Shown here piece by piece: positions 1-8,186 of a stretch of DNA of 33,417 bases; the first letter of the stretch is position 1; every line of letters starts with the position of its first letter. Under the pieces are notes generated by a model. The model saw only the letters and a program-made list of their open reading frames with translations. It had not been told where the DNA came from and searched no databases. Source of the DNA: an uncultured Acidobacteriaceae bacterium (GTDB taxonomy: Bacteria > Acidobacteriota > Terriglobia > Terriglobales > Acidobacteriaceae); contig CAINJJ010000019.1 of the NCBI GenBank assembly GCA_903849645.1, positions 1 through 33,417 of the forward strand. The letters run 5' to 3'. The position numbers and the translations under genes are program-made.

Positions 1-518
1 GCCAGCTTCGAGCGAAGCGCCAGATTCCTGGGCTCGATCTCGACCGCTCGGCCGTAGTACGCGGCGGCATCCTTGAACTGGTGCGTTGTGTGATACATGG
101 CCCCAACTTGCATAAGCAGGGCGGCGTTCTGCGGGTCGCTCTTGAGCTTTTCCAGCAGAGGCCCCGCCTGCTTGTCGGCCATCCGCTTCATATCCGCCAT
201 GGTCGGCATGCGCCCGCCGCTCATGGCGCCGCCGTGCACATTGCCACCTTTGACACTGCCACCCCCCTGTGTCTCCGGTTCAGCCATCGGTCGCATCACA
301 TCCAAACCGGGCGCCCTCCCCTCGTCCTTCATTCCCCCAGGGGCAGCAACCGGCGCTGCAATCGCGATATTCCGTGCAGGAGCGGAAGGCAGTTCCTGGC
401 CGCGCAACAGGTAGCCAATCCCCAGGCCCGCGACCAGGCAGAGTCCCGCCATCCCCAATACCCGAGTCGTCCCCAGGTTTGAACCCGCGATCAAAGTCGC
501 GCCTGGCTCATTTTCCAT
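1..518 (-). CDS. TPR protein, cytochrome c biogenesis (NrfG/CcmH-like), partial at left edge
   Basis: The reading frame is open from an ATG at 518 to the window edge, so only the N-terminal 172 residues are visible and the C-terminus is missing. The start follows a GGGAGA ribosome site. Residues about 20-40 form one hydrophobic segment (signal anchor), followed by a Gly/Pro/Met-rich linker. From about residue 125 a typical TPR helix pair appears, with the pattern LLMQVGAMYHTTHQFKDAAA then YYGRAVEIEPRN. A membrane-anchored TPR protein of this layout is typical of NrfG/CcmI-type factors that present apocytochromes for heme attachment, which would suit the neighbouring multiheme cytochromes. That role is inference: TPRs are general scaffolds. 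It is transcribed away from the cytochrome operon. Confidence 0.7.
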   Translation of the reverse strand, partial: MENEPGATLIAGSNLGTTRVLGMAGLCLVAGLGIGYLLRGQELPSAPARNIAIAAPVAAPGGMKDEGRAPGLDVMRPMAEPETQGGGSVKGGNVHGGAMSGGRMPTMADMKRMADKQAGPLLEKLKSDPQNAALLMQVGAMYHTTHQFKDAAAYYGRAVEIEPRNLALRSKL

Positions 519-701
519 GCTCCATTCTCCCCTGCTCCGAAGTGGTCTTCGATCCGGCGCTCCCGACAGTTTGAAGAGAACCGCCAACTAATGCAATCGA
601 ACCGTTCCAGCCGCGCGCAATTTCCACTCCGCCCCGGCCCGCTGCCTTAGTCAATTTAACGACGGAAGATGCGCCGGGAAGCAATCTGTGTCACATGGTG
701 A

Positions 702-717
702 CGTGACGAGGATCACA
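702..717. promoter_or_regulatory. Candidate CRP/FNR-family binding site
   Basis: GTGA and TCAC half sites separated by six bases (CGTGACGAGGATCACA) match the CRP/FNR-type consensus TGTGA-N6-TCACA at nine of ten half-site positions. A second short dyad, GTCAC-ATG-GTGAC, lies just upstream at about 690-702. The site is in the divergent gap between the TPR gene (start 518) and the tetraheme cytochrome (start 1115), so it could act on either. No CRP-family regulator is in the window. Confidence 0.35.
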
Positions 718-844
718 TTTTGCAAACCTGCTCACCGCGCCTCCGGAGCGAAACCATTCCGGGCAGCCAATCTGCCGGATGCGCTCGCCCGTAAAAAGCC
801 CTAGACCCCAATCTTTGAAATGCTTTACACCAATCAGCTCCACT

Positions 845-886
845 TTGGGGCATTTCACCACCAACACTGTGGGAGAATGCCCATTC
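845..886 (+). repeat. 42-bp dyad element, copy 1 (shared with 13021-13062)
   Basis: The block begins TTGGGGCATTT and ends GGGAGAATGCCCATTC. It contains a perfect 7-bp inverted repeat, GGGCATT (848-854) with AATGCCC (876-882). An ungapped alignment to 13021-13062 gives 32 identical bases of 42, with the ends conserved and the middle diverged. Both copies lie 190-270 bp upstream of a cytochrome start codon. It could be an enhancer-type protein binding site, or simply a member of a dispersed repeat family. Confidence 0.5.
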
Positions 887-1010
887 GGGGAGGGGCATTT
901 CCCAAAATGGCCTCTCACTCCTGCCCGCTCTCACCGTTAAGTCTTTTTTTTACAATATGTTGCAGGAGCGCAATAAAAATCTCTCCCGCCTCTTGTCAAC
1001 GGCATGAGTC

Positions 1011-1026
1011 GTGCACGTATTATGCA
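1011..1026 (+). promoter_or_regulatory. Possible sigma-54 (-24/-12) promoter
   Basis: GTGCACG-TATT-ATGCA resembles the consensus TGGCACG-N4-TTGCA with correct spacing. One of the two invariant -24 guanines is replaced by T, so the match is imperfect. It is about 90 bp before the tetraheme gene start. A sigma-54-dependent activator is encoded at 9262-10698, which makes the assignment plausible but unproven. Confidence 0.25.
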
Positions 1027-1114
1027 AAGAGACTGAGCTGAAAACTACACCGGTAAGGTCGACCTCAAGGTTCAGTCGAGCACTAAGAAAGTGCGTACTA
1101 GGAGGCTTTACCCA

Positions 1115-1996
1115 ATGAAACGTGTATCTCTACTCGCCCTGATGCTTCTGGCTGCCGCGGGTTTCGCTTCGGCCCAGATCACGGCGCCCGCGACTGACGT
1201 CCTCGGCGCTCATCTTAACTACGGCCGCGGTTGTGCGGCTTGTCATGCTCCACACAGCGGCGCGTTCGGCAACGGAAACGCCAAAACCGCAGACGCCACC
1301 TCCGGCAACATCGCTCTCTGGGGCGAGGATGTCAGCAGCCTCGTCGGCAAAACCATCACCAGCGGCAGCACGAACGGCACCACTGGTTACGTCGATGTCC
1401 TTCCCGGCATCGCCGGCACCACCCCTGACATGGCCGGCCTGCTCATGTGCCTCAGCTGCCACGACGGCAACTATGCCTCCGCGGCAATGATGAAGAATCA
1501 GGTCTATGAGACCCTGCCCGCCACCTACGGCACGGTCAACAAGATCCCCACCCTGCTCGGCAACGACAACACCACCGTGGGCAACTACCTCAACGATCAC
1601 CCCGTGGGCCTCACCGCGACGATCGGCTGCGGCGGCACCTACGACTGGGATTGCACCATCAGCGCCACCGGCTCCATCGTGACCCCCAGCGGCGTCAACT
1701 TCGCCAAGTTCATCCAGAACTATGGCTTCTTTGTCAGCCCCAAGGCCTACAACAACGCCCCCACGGTCATGTGCACCACCTGCCACAACCAGCACCTGAT
1801 GAACGTGGTCACGGTGACCAACGGCACCAAGTCTGGTCTGCCCGGCGGCAACTACGCGACCATGTTCTTCATTCGCGCTCCCTATAACCCGGCCAGCACC
1901 ACCGCCAACAGCAACCAGACCGCTCAATTCTGCCGCCAGTGCCACGGTGGCGAGTCGAACGAAATGGCCGGCGGCACCGCCGTCACCACTTTCTAA
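1115..1996 (+). CDS. Secreted tetraheme c-type cytochrome
   Basis: The product has 293 residues. ATG 1115 is chosen because AGGAGG (1100-1105) sits nine bases upstream and a clean signal peptide follows (cleavage after FASAQ); an in-frame start at 1091 would add eight residues with no ribosome site. Four heme c motifs are visible: CAACH, CLSCH, CTTCH and CRQCH, the first near the mature N-terminus and the last close to the C-terminus. The protein has exactly eight histidines, four in the motifs and four elsewhere (AHL, APH, NDHP, NQH), all conserved in the paralog at 8187-9053; this suggests four bis-His hemes. Two extra cysteines spaced C-x7-C (CGG...WDC) are also shared, probably a disulfide. 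It is likely a periplasmic or extracellular electron carrier. A strong terminator follows, so it may be expressed at a higher level than the downstream genes. Confidence 0.93.
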   Translation: MKRVSLLALMLLAAAGFASAQITAPATDVLGAHLNYGRGCAACHAPHSGAFGNGNAKTADATSGNIALWGEDVSSLVGKTITSGSTNGTTGYVDVLPGIAGTTPDMAGLLMCLSCHDGNYASAAMMKNQVYETLPATYGTVNKIPTLLGNDNTTVGNYLNDHPVGLTATIGCGGTYDWDCTISATGSIVTPSGVNFAKFIQNYGFFVSPKAYNNAPTVMCTTCHNQHLMNVVTVTNGTKSGLPGGNYATMFFIRAPYNPASTTANSNQTAQFCRQCHGGESNEMAGGTAVTTF

Positions 1997-2008
1997 ATCG
2001 TCTGCATG

Positions 2009-2046
2009 AAAGGGGAGGGAGCGTCATGGTCCCTCCCCTTTTTTTT
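2009..2046 (+). terminator. Rho-independent terminator between tetraheme cytochrome and PPIase genes
   Basis: A GGGGAGGGA stem (2012-2020) pairs with TCCCTCCCC (2030-2038), followed by eight T. It ends only about 20 bp before the next gene. No separate promoter for the downstream operon is obvious, so partial read-through may set a high ratio of tetraheme cytochrome to the operon products. Confidence 0.88.
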
Positions 2047-2064
2047 CACCCCAGGATGGAAATA

Positions 2065-3105
2065 ATGAAGTTCACTCTCCCCTTCGGCGGGTTGCTCCTG
2101 CTGGCCCTGTCGTCGGCCGGCGGGCAGGTGGCTTCCCACGCGCCCACGGTCTTTGCCAAGCCGCCCGGCCAGGCCTCCGGTCCGGGCTCGGCGATGGTGG
2201 CGCTGGCGCCTACGGGCAAGCCGGTAGCGCGCGTTAACGGCACGGTTCTCACTGACACCGACCTCGTGCGCGAGGAGTACGCAATCTTCCCTTACGGCCG
2301 TCAGCACAACGGCATTCCCAAAGAGTTGGCGCCACAGATCCGCGATGGCGCACTGAAGATGATCATCTTTGAAGAGTTGGTCTATCAGGAGACTCTGCGG
2401 CTCAAACTCGCGGTGTCGGCCACCCGGATGCAGGAAGCCGAGGCCGAGTTCCGCAAGCAGTTCGCCACTCCCGATGAGTTCAAGGCCTTCCTGCAGAGCG
2501 ACTTTCACGGTTCCCAGCAGGCGCTGGATCAAAAGATCCGCCGCTCACTGCTGATTGAAGCGTTCCTCAAGACTGAAGTTGAGGACAAAAGCATCGTATC
2601 CCCGGCCGAGGTAAGGGCTTACTACGACAAGAACGCCGCCCGCTTCCACCATCCGGAGTCGTATACCTTCCAGACCATCTCCATTCTCCCGCCGGAAAAA
2701 GCTACCGCCGACCAGTTGAAAGAAGGGCGCAAGCGCGCAGAGCAGGCCCTGCATCAGGCAAAGGCGACCAAGACGGTGGAGGAGTTTGGCCTCCTGGCGG
2801 AAAAGATCTCCGATGACGACTACCGCGTGATGATGGGCCAGCACAAGCCCGTCCCCGTCAGTGAACTGGATCCGCAGGTTCTCAAGGCGCTCGCTTCCAT
2901 GCACTCCGGCGATGTCAGCGACATCATTCAAATCGAACAGGCCTACACCATTGTCCGGCTCCAGGAACACACGCCCGCGGGCATGACCAAGTTCGAGGAA
3001 GTCAAGGCGCAATTGGAAAAGGAAGTTCAGAAGAGCAAGACCAACCAGATCCGGGCCGCATTGGACAAGAAATTGCGGCTCACCGCCAAGATTGAAGAAC
3101 TGTAA
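2065..3105 (+). CDS. Periplasmic peptidyl-prolyl cis-trans isomerase (SurA/PpiC type)
   Basis: The product has 346 residues with a signal peptide. ATG 2065 is preferred because AGGA (2053-2056) is eight bases upstream; an in-frame ATG at 2056 overlaps that site. After the signal comes a SurA-like chaperone region (the pattern KPVARVNGTVLTDTDLVREEY is typical), then long helices, then a parvulin region beginning near VSPAEVRAYYDKN with the SELDPQVLKAL and GDVSDIIQ signatures, and a C-terminal helical tail. Such proteins fold or escort outer-membrane proteins and secreted cytochromes in the periplasm. Its position just before the beta-barrel gene suggests it assists folding of the barrel or of the multiheme proteins. 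Whether the parvulin part is catalytically active cannot be judged here. Confidence 0.88.
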   Translation: MKFTLPFGGLLLLALSSAGGQVASHAPTVFAKPPGQASGPGSAMVALAPTGKPVARVNGTVLTDTDLVREEYAIFPYGRQHNGIPKELAPQIRDGALKMIIFEELVYQETLRLKLAVSATRMQEAEAEFRKQFATPDEFKAFLQSDFHGSQQALDQKIRRSLLIEAFLKTEVEDKSIVSPAEVRAYYDKNAARFHHPESYTFQTISILPPEKATADQLKEGRKRAEQALHQAKATKTVEEFGLLAEKISDDDYRVMMGQHKPVPVSELDPQVLKALASMHSGDVSDIIQIEQAYTIVRLQEHTPAGMTKFEEVKAQLEKEVQKSKTNQIRAALDKKLRLTAKIEEL

Positions 3106-3255
3106 GAAGTTGCGTAACGGGCCTAGATGCCAGTGCCGGATTCAAGTTGAGCGTCTGACCTCGACTTGCCGCTGGCACAACTGAAACCAAACCTGGAATG
3201 AAGTCGTGATTTCCGGCAGCATGCTTGAGCTCCAAGAATTTGAGGATGGCATACA

Positions 3256-5091
3256 GTGAGGGGTTCTTTGCGATTCGCGTGGTCATTGCCGGCAGCGCTC
3301 CTGCTGCTCACATGGCCTTCTGCCGCGCAGGTTCAATTCGGTGAACTGAGCTCGCACCTGAGCGGTACGGTCTCCCCTGGTTACACAGCTTCTTACGGCA
3401 ACATGACCAGTTCAACCCATGGTTGGACGCTCGGCGGCGCCGCCACGCTCTCAGGCGCCCTGCACAGCCCCAATTTCTTCTCCTACGACGCATCCTTGTA
3501 TGCCAACCAGTCGAGGGCCAACTCCAACTTCCAATCCATCTCCAACGCCACCGGCGTCGATGTCACCGCAAACATCTTCGGTGGCAGCCATTTTCCCGGC
3601 GCTGTCAGCTACACCAAGGCCTACAACAGCGAAGGCAACTACGCCGTGCCCGGCCTCGCCAACTATGTCACCCATGGCAATAGCGATTCGTTCGGCATCA
3701 GTTGGAGCGAGAGCGTTCCCGATGTCCCCAGCTTTTCCGCCGGCTTCCAGCTAGGCAACAGCCATTATTCGGTCTACGGCACAAAGGATCAGGGGACCAA
3801 CGCGTTTCATTCCGTCAATCTGCATTCGGGTTACACCTACGCTGGCTTCAACATGGGCGCCTACTACTCCAAGGGAGGCGGTCATTCTCTCATCCCCCAG
3901 GTAGTGGCCGGTCAGTTGACGCCGGAGACACACAACGACGGCAGCGCTTACGGGTTCAACGTCAATCACCGCCTTCCCCTGCGCGGTTCGTTTGCGACCA
4001 GCATCAACCGGTCCAATTGGAATACCGATTATCTGGGCTCGTCCTCCAGCGGCACGGTGGATACCATCAACAGTCTTGCCGCGGTGCACCCCACCAACAA
4101 GTTCTCCCTCTCAGTAAGCGCTGATTACTCTGACAACCTGAGCGGCCAGCTTTACCAATCCATCATCGCCGCCGGTGGCGTGCCCATCGGGGTCAACTTG
4201 AGCGAGTCGTCCAACTCCCTTGACCTGATGGGAACCGCCAGTTACTCGCCCGGTGGCAACATCCAGACACAGGCCTTCGCCGAGCGCCGTTCCCAGACCT
4301 TTCGGGGCAAGACCTACGGCGTGCAGTCGTACGGCGGCAGCGCCATGTACGCCCGCCGAATCTTTGCCGGCAGCTTCAATGGCGCGGTCACTGTTTCGGC
4401 CAATACCGCCGACAACTCCGGCACCGACACGCTCGGCTTCTCCACCAACGAGAATTATTCCAATGAGTTCTTCGGCTGGCATGTGAACGGCAGTTTCGGC
4501 TACGCGCAGAATGTGCAGACCCTGCTTGTCACCTACATGAACTCCTACTTCAACTACTCGGGCAGCGCCCGGCGGCGCTGGGGAAAATTCAGCGTCAGCG
4601 CCGGTGCAGGCGCGGCGCGGACCGGCTTGACCCAGCAGGCTGGAACTGAAAACAGCAGCGAGAGCTACAACGCCAGCACGGGCTACGGATCCTGGGTCAC
4701 CGCCACGGGCAGCTACTCCCGATCAAACGGCCAGGCGCTCGCCACCGGCGCGGGTCTCGTTCCGGTCCCGGTGCCCTCGCCCATTGTGCCTTCCAACCTG
4801 GTGAGCCTCTTCGGCGGCGACAGCTACTCCTTCGGCCTCTCCAGCAGTCCCGCCAAGCGACTCACTCTCGCGGCAGCGTACTCAAAGTCCATCAGCAATA
4901 CCACCAACGCCGCGTTCTCCTCCGCCAACAAGAACAACGAGTTCAATGTCCTCACCCAGTACCAGTTCCGCAAGATGAACTTCATCAGCGGGTACTCCCG
5001 CCTGGAGCAAGGCTTCAGCGGCACGAACTCGCAGCCACAGACTATTTCTTCCTTCTATATCGGAGTGTCGCGTTGGTTCAACTTCTTCTAA
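3256..5091 (+). CDS. Outer-membrane beta-barrel protein, candidate porin of an electron conduit
   Basis: The product has 611 residues with a GTG start at 3256, supported by AGGA (3243-3246) nine bases upstream and a signal peptide (cleavage near SAAQ). The mature chain is rich in Ser/Gly/Asn/Tyr with many short alternating strands and contains no cysteine-rich or heme motif. It ends in SRWFNFF, an aromatic C-terminal residue typical of Bam-recognised barrels. The length would allow roughly 20-26 strands, similar to MtrB/PioB-type sheaths, but I do not recognise clear sequence identity to a named family. Its stop overlaps the next gene by 19 bp, and it is embedded among multiheme cytochromes. 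I infer that it is the outer-membrane sheath for electron transfer; a plain porin is the alternative. Confidence 0.78.
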   Translation: MRGSLRFAWSLPAALLLLTWPSAAQVQFGELSSHLSGTVSPGYTASYGNMTSSTHGWTLGGAATLSGALHSPNFFSYDASLYANQSRANSNFQSISNATGVDVTANIFGGSHFPGAVSYTKAYNSEGNYAVPGLANYVTHGNSDSFGISWSESVPDVPSFSAGFQLGNSHYSVYGTKDQGTNAFHSVNLHSGYTYAGFNMGAYYSKGGGHSLIPQVVAGQLTPETHNDGSAYGFNVNHRLPLRGSFATSINRSNWNTDYLGSSSSGTVDTINSLAAVHPTNKFSLSVSADYSDNLSGQLYQSIIAAGGVPIGVNLSESSNSLDLMGTASYSPGGNIQTQAFAERRSQTFRGKTYGVQSYGGSAMYARRIFAGSFNGAVTVSANTADNSGTDTLGFSTNENYSNEFFGWHVNGSFGYAQNVQTLLVTYMNSYFNYSGSARRRWGKFSVSAGAGAARTGLTQQAGTENSSESYNASTGYGSWVTATGSYSRSNGQALATGAGLVPVPVPSPIVPSNLVSLFGGDSYSFGLSSSPAKRLTLAAAYSKSISNTTNAAFSSANKNNEFNVLTQYQFRKMNFISGYSRLEQGFSGTNSQPQTISSFYIGVSRWFNFF

Positions 5092-6176
5092 GACGAAAGC
5101 AGCGGCAATGGCTGACCGCGGCCGCCGTCCTGGCTGGAGTCGCAATGCTGCTCCCTCCGCTCTGGGCTTCACAAAAGTCCAAGCGGCTCACGGCCGCGCC
5201 GGAGCTGTGGGAGATGTCGCTCGACGGCGGGCGCACGCTGTCCTGGGAACACAGCTTCAACTCCGAAAAAGTGTTCAAGCCCAACCGCGGCTTCTGGAGC
5301 AAGGTCGTAGACGTGATCGCCGGCGAGCCGGACTACCACTATCTTGTTCGGCCCTACAGCATCGCTGTCGACTCTCGCGGCAGGGTCATTGTCACTGACC
5401 CTGGCGCGGCCGGCGTGCACATCTTCGATTTCAACCTGCACAAATACAAGTTCATCCAGCGCGCCGGAAAAGGCCGCAACTCCATGCTTGCGCCCCAGTG
5501 CGTCGCTGTCGATGCCCAGGACAATCTCTATGTCACCGATTCCGATGCGGGCGTCATCTTTGTCTTTGATGCGAGCGGAAAGTATCAGCGCGTCATCGGG
5601 AGTTTGCGCGGAGGCGAAGGCTATTTCCACCGGCCCACGGGCATTGCCGTAGACTCAACTGAGCAGCGCATTTATGTCTCCGACACGCTGCGCGACAAGG
5701 TGCTCATCCTCGACATGCAGGGCAAAGTGCTCCAGTCCATCGGCAAGAAAGGCCAGCAGGAAGGCGAGTTCAACTTTCCCACTGAACTCAGGCTTGATGG
5801 GTCCAATCTGCTTGTGGTGGACGCCATGAACTTCCGGGTCCAGTCCTTTGACCATGCCGGCGCATTTCAGTACTCCATCGGAAAGATCGGCGACAGCGGC
5901 GGAGCCATGTTCCGGCCCAAGGCAGTCGGCGTCGACTCCGAAGGCGACCTCTACGTTGTGGATGCGCTCTGGGGCGTCGTGCAGGTCTTCAACCGCGAAG
6001 GCCAACTGCTCTATTCCTTTGGTACCAAAGGAACTCATGCCGGCCAGTTTCAATTGCCTGCCGGATTATTTATCGATCATGATGATCAGGTGTATGTTGT
6101 GGATTCATTCAATCGCCGCGTCCAGGTGTTTCAATACGTTGGCTTGAAAAAGCCGGCCAAGGAGGGAACGAAGTGA
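5073..6176 (+). CDS. NHL-repeat six-bladed beta-propeller, membrane-anchored or secreted
   Basis: The product has 367 residues. The likely start is TTG 5073, inside the end of the barrel gene, with GGAG (5062-5065) seven bases upstream; this suggests translational coupling. Residues about 13-33 are a hydrophobic signal or anchor. Six NHL blades follow from about residue 90, each with the pattern IAVDSxGxIYVTD...V.VFDxxGK. NHL propellers are binding platforms and recur next to multiheme cytochromes and PPIases in metal-reducing bacteria. It probably holds a cytochrome or the barrel in place; no enzymatic signature is visible. It shares a 4-bp overlap (GTGA) with the next gene. Confidence 0.87.
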   Translation: MVQLLLRRKQRQWLTAAAVLAGVAMLLPPLWASQKSKRLTAAPELWEMSLDGGRTLSWEHSFNSEKVFKPNRGFWSKVVDVIAGEPDYHYLVRPYSIAVDSRGRVIVTDPGAAGVHIFDFNLHKYKFIQRAGKGRNSMLAPQCVAVDAQDNLYVTDSDAGVIFVFDASGKYQRVIGSLRGGEGYFHRPTGIAVDSTEQRIYVSDTLRDKVLILDMQGKVLQSIGKKGQQEGEFNFPTELRLDGSNLLVVDAMNFRVQSFDHAGAFQYSIGKIGDSGGAMFRPKAVGVDSEGDLYVVDALWGVVQVFNREGQLLYSFGTKGTHAGQFQLPAGLFIDHDDQVYVVDSFNRRVQVFQYVGLKKPAKEGTK

Positions 6177-8062
6177 GGCTTAGATTTATACTGGCCGGGC
6201 TTATCATTCTGCTGACAGGCAACACCCTGGTGGCACAAATCACGGGCGACGTATTGGGAATGCACAATCTTGGCCCTGGGAGCAAGTCGCCCATCACCGG
6301 CGCGCGCACTGACTCCTGCGCCTACTGCCACGCGCCTCACTCTGGACTCAACGCAGGCCTATGGAATCAGAAGCTCACCACCCAGACCTATTCCGTCTAT
6401 ACCAGCAACACAGAAAAGAACAGCGGCACTCAGCCCATTCTGGGCGCCGACAGCAATCAGTGCCTCAGTTGCCATGACGGCACCGTGGCCGTCGGGTCCA
6501 CCGTGGCCTATGGCCAGGTCACAATGAACGGCTCCATGAACTCCGTGGATGTCTTCGGCAGCAACATGCAGTCGTCCCACCCGTTCAGCCTGGCCCCTCC
6601 CCTCAAAGACAGCATTCACCTCTTCGCCTCCCTGGCCTCGAACGGCCACACCGGAGACGCGACCGGCGCCGTGAAACTCATCAAGGGCAGCGTTGAGTGC
6701 ACTTCGTGCCACAATCCCCATATACAGGCCAAGGATCTGATCTCCCAGAATTTTCTGGTCAAGGACGGCTCCGGCGGCACCCTCTGCCTCGCCTGTCACG
6801 ATCCAACCCGCCAGGTCGGCGGCAAGGTCAATCCGCTCGCCGATTGGCCCACCGGCGCTCACGCGCTTTCCGCGAACAAGATTGCGCCCGAGGCTCTGCT
6901 CGGCAGCTACACCACCGTTGCCGCGGACGCCTGTCTCTCCTGCCACACGCCGCACAACGCCAGCGGAGCATCGGAGCTCCTCCGCGGCCAGAATGAGCAG
7001 GACTGCATCGCCTGCCACAATGGCGCAAACGTCTCCGCCATGGCGCCAAACGCAAACGTATTTGCCGAGTACGCCGCGCCCAAGGTCGGCCACCCCTTCC
7101 CTGCCTCCACAAATCCGCACGATACCGCTGAAAGCGTCTTGCTCAACAACAACCGTCACGCCACCTGCGTGGACTGCCACAATAGCCATGCCGCGGAGCC
7201 AGTTGGCGCCTTCCCCGATCCGCCGCTCATCCGCATCTCGCAAAGGAACATCGCGGGCATCAGCGCCGCGGACGGTACCACGGTTCTCACCCCCGCCATC
7301 AATCAATACGAGAACTGCCTCCGCTGCCACAGCTCAAGCGCGGGCAAGCTCGTACAGACGATCTATGGATACTTCCCCATCCGGGAAGTCTCGGATGGCG
7401 ATCCTCTCGACCTGACCAAGCAATTTGCACTCGCGTCCACATCCAGTCATCCGGTCATGCATCCCAGGAACAGCGCGCTGAATCAACCAAGCCTGTTGCC
7501 CAACATGCTCAATCTCGATGGCGTCAAGCAGGGCCGAGCCATGGGCACACAAATTCTCTGCACCGACTGCCACAACAGCGATGACAACCGCGAGTTCGGC
7601 GGCTTGGGCGCAAACGGGCCCCACGGCTCCAAGTGGACCCACATCCTGGAGCGCCGCTATGAGTTCAGCCAGGCCACTCTGCCGGGCGGAGCCATCAACA
7701 ACCTCTTTCCCAATCCCGACACAGGCGCCACCGGCCCTTATGCCCTCTGTGCGAAGTGCCATGATCTGGCCGGGCAGATTCTTCAGAACACCAGTTGGGC
7801 ACATCACAGCAGCCACATCAACCTGGGCCTCAGTTGTTCTACCTGCCACACAGCGCACGGCATGGGCGCAACCAGTGGGGTCGTCAGCGGCGAGCGCCTC
7901 ATCAACTTTGACCTGAACGTGGTGGCCAAAAACGCAGGCCTTCCCATCACCTACAATCGCGCAACAAACAGTTGCGTCCTCGTTTGCCATCTGGCTTCAC
8001 ACAATCCAGACCACTCCGTTACGCTGCGGGCGCCGTCCAGGGGCCCCGGCGGCAAGCTGTGA
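6173..8062 (+). CDS. Dodecaheme (12-heme) c-type cytochrome, secreted
   Basis: The product has 629 residues; the GTG start at 6173 overlaps the preceding stop (GTGA) and is preceded by AAGGAGG. The N-terminus is a signal peptide ending near TLVAQ. Eleven CxxCH motifs are visible (CAYCH, CLSCH, CTSCH, CLACH, CLSCH, CIACH, CVDCH, CLRCH, CTDCH, CAKCH, CSTCH). A twelfth near residues 600-605 has the rarer CX3CH form (CVLVCH). Several are followed by xPH or xxH, giving a doubled-CXXCH layout. It is the last gene of the coupled set barrel, propeller, cytochrome and is the best candidate for the heme wire that crosses or caps the barrel. A bidirectional hairpin follows it. Confidence 0.92.
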   Translation: MRLRFILAGLIILLTGNTLVAQITGDVLGMHNLGPGSKSPITGARTDSCAYCHAPHSGLNAGLWNQKLTTQTYSVYTSNTEKNSGTQPILGADSNQCLSCHDGTVAVGSTVAYGQVTMNGSMNSVDVFGSNMQSSHPFSLAPPLKDSIHLFASLASNGHTGDATGAVKLIKGSVECTSCHNPHIQAKDLISQNFLVKDGSGGTLCLACHDPTRQVGGKVNPLADWPTGAHALSANKIAPEALLGSYTTVAADACLSCHTPHNASGASELLRGQNEQDCIACHNGANVSAMAPNANVFAEYAAPKVGHPFPASTNPHDTAESVLLNNNRHATCVDCHNSHAAEPVGAFPDPPLIRISQRNIAGISAADGTTVLTPAINQYENCLRCHSSSAGKLVQTIYGYFPIREVSDGDPLDLTKQFALASTSSHPVMHPRNSALNQPSLLPNMLNLDGVKQGRAMGTQILCTDCHNSDDNREFGGLGANGPHGSKWTHILERRYEFSQATLPGGAINNLFPNPDTGATGPYALCAKCHDLAGQILQNTSWAHHSSHINLGLSCSTCHTAHGMGATSGVVSGERLINFDLNVVAKNAGLPITYNRATNSCVLVCHLASHNPDHSVTLRAPSRGPGGKL

Positions 8063-8083
8063 GGGAGCGTCGAACCCAAAGGC

Positions 8084-8120
8084 AAGGGGCGTCGGATTCA
8101 ATCCGGCGCCCCTTGTTTTT
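8084..8120 (+). terminator. Rho-independent terminator after the 12-heme cytochrome
   Basis: AAGGGGCG..CGGAT pairs with ATCCGGCGCCCCTT around a two-base loop, followed by GTTTTTG. It lies in the convergent gap before the end of the minus-strand tetraheme gene, so the stem may act on both transcripts, although the T-run favours the plus strand. Confidence 0.87.
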
Positions 8121-8186
8121 GTCTCCATGGGCTTCGCACCCCCGCGGGTCCCCGCCTCCCTTCTGGTCAGGCAGGCTTGCCCCGAT

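Larger units (their letters stand above)
519..1114. other. Divergent intergenic region upstream of the cytochrome operon
   Basis: This 596-bp stretch has no convincing gene; the small open frames in it lack family features and ribosome sites. It holds a CRP-like dyad (702-717), a dyad-symmetric element shared with the 16-heme gene upstream region (845-886), further GGGCATTT/AAATGCC-type repeats to about 920, a run of eight T (about 946-953) and a possible sigma-54 promoter (1011-1026). Confidence 0.6.

Noticed and set aside
1130..1945. Long minus-strand open frame opposite the first tetraheme gene (271 codons)
   Set aside because: It is the antisense of a clear heme protein, Gly/Val/Ala-rich from complementary codons, with no ribosome site or family signature.
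6359..7330. 323-codon minus-strand frame within the 12-heme gene
   Set aside because: Antisense shadow caused by high GC at third positions; the plus strand has eleven CxxCH motifs and a CX3CH.
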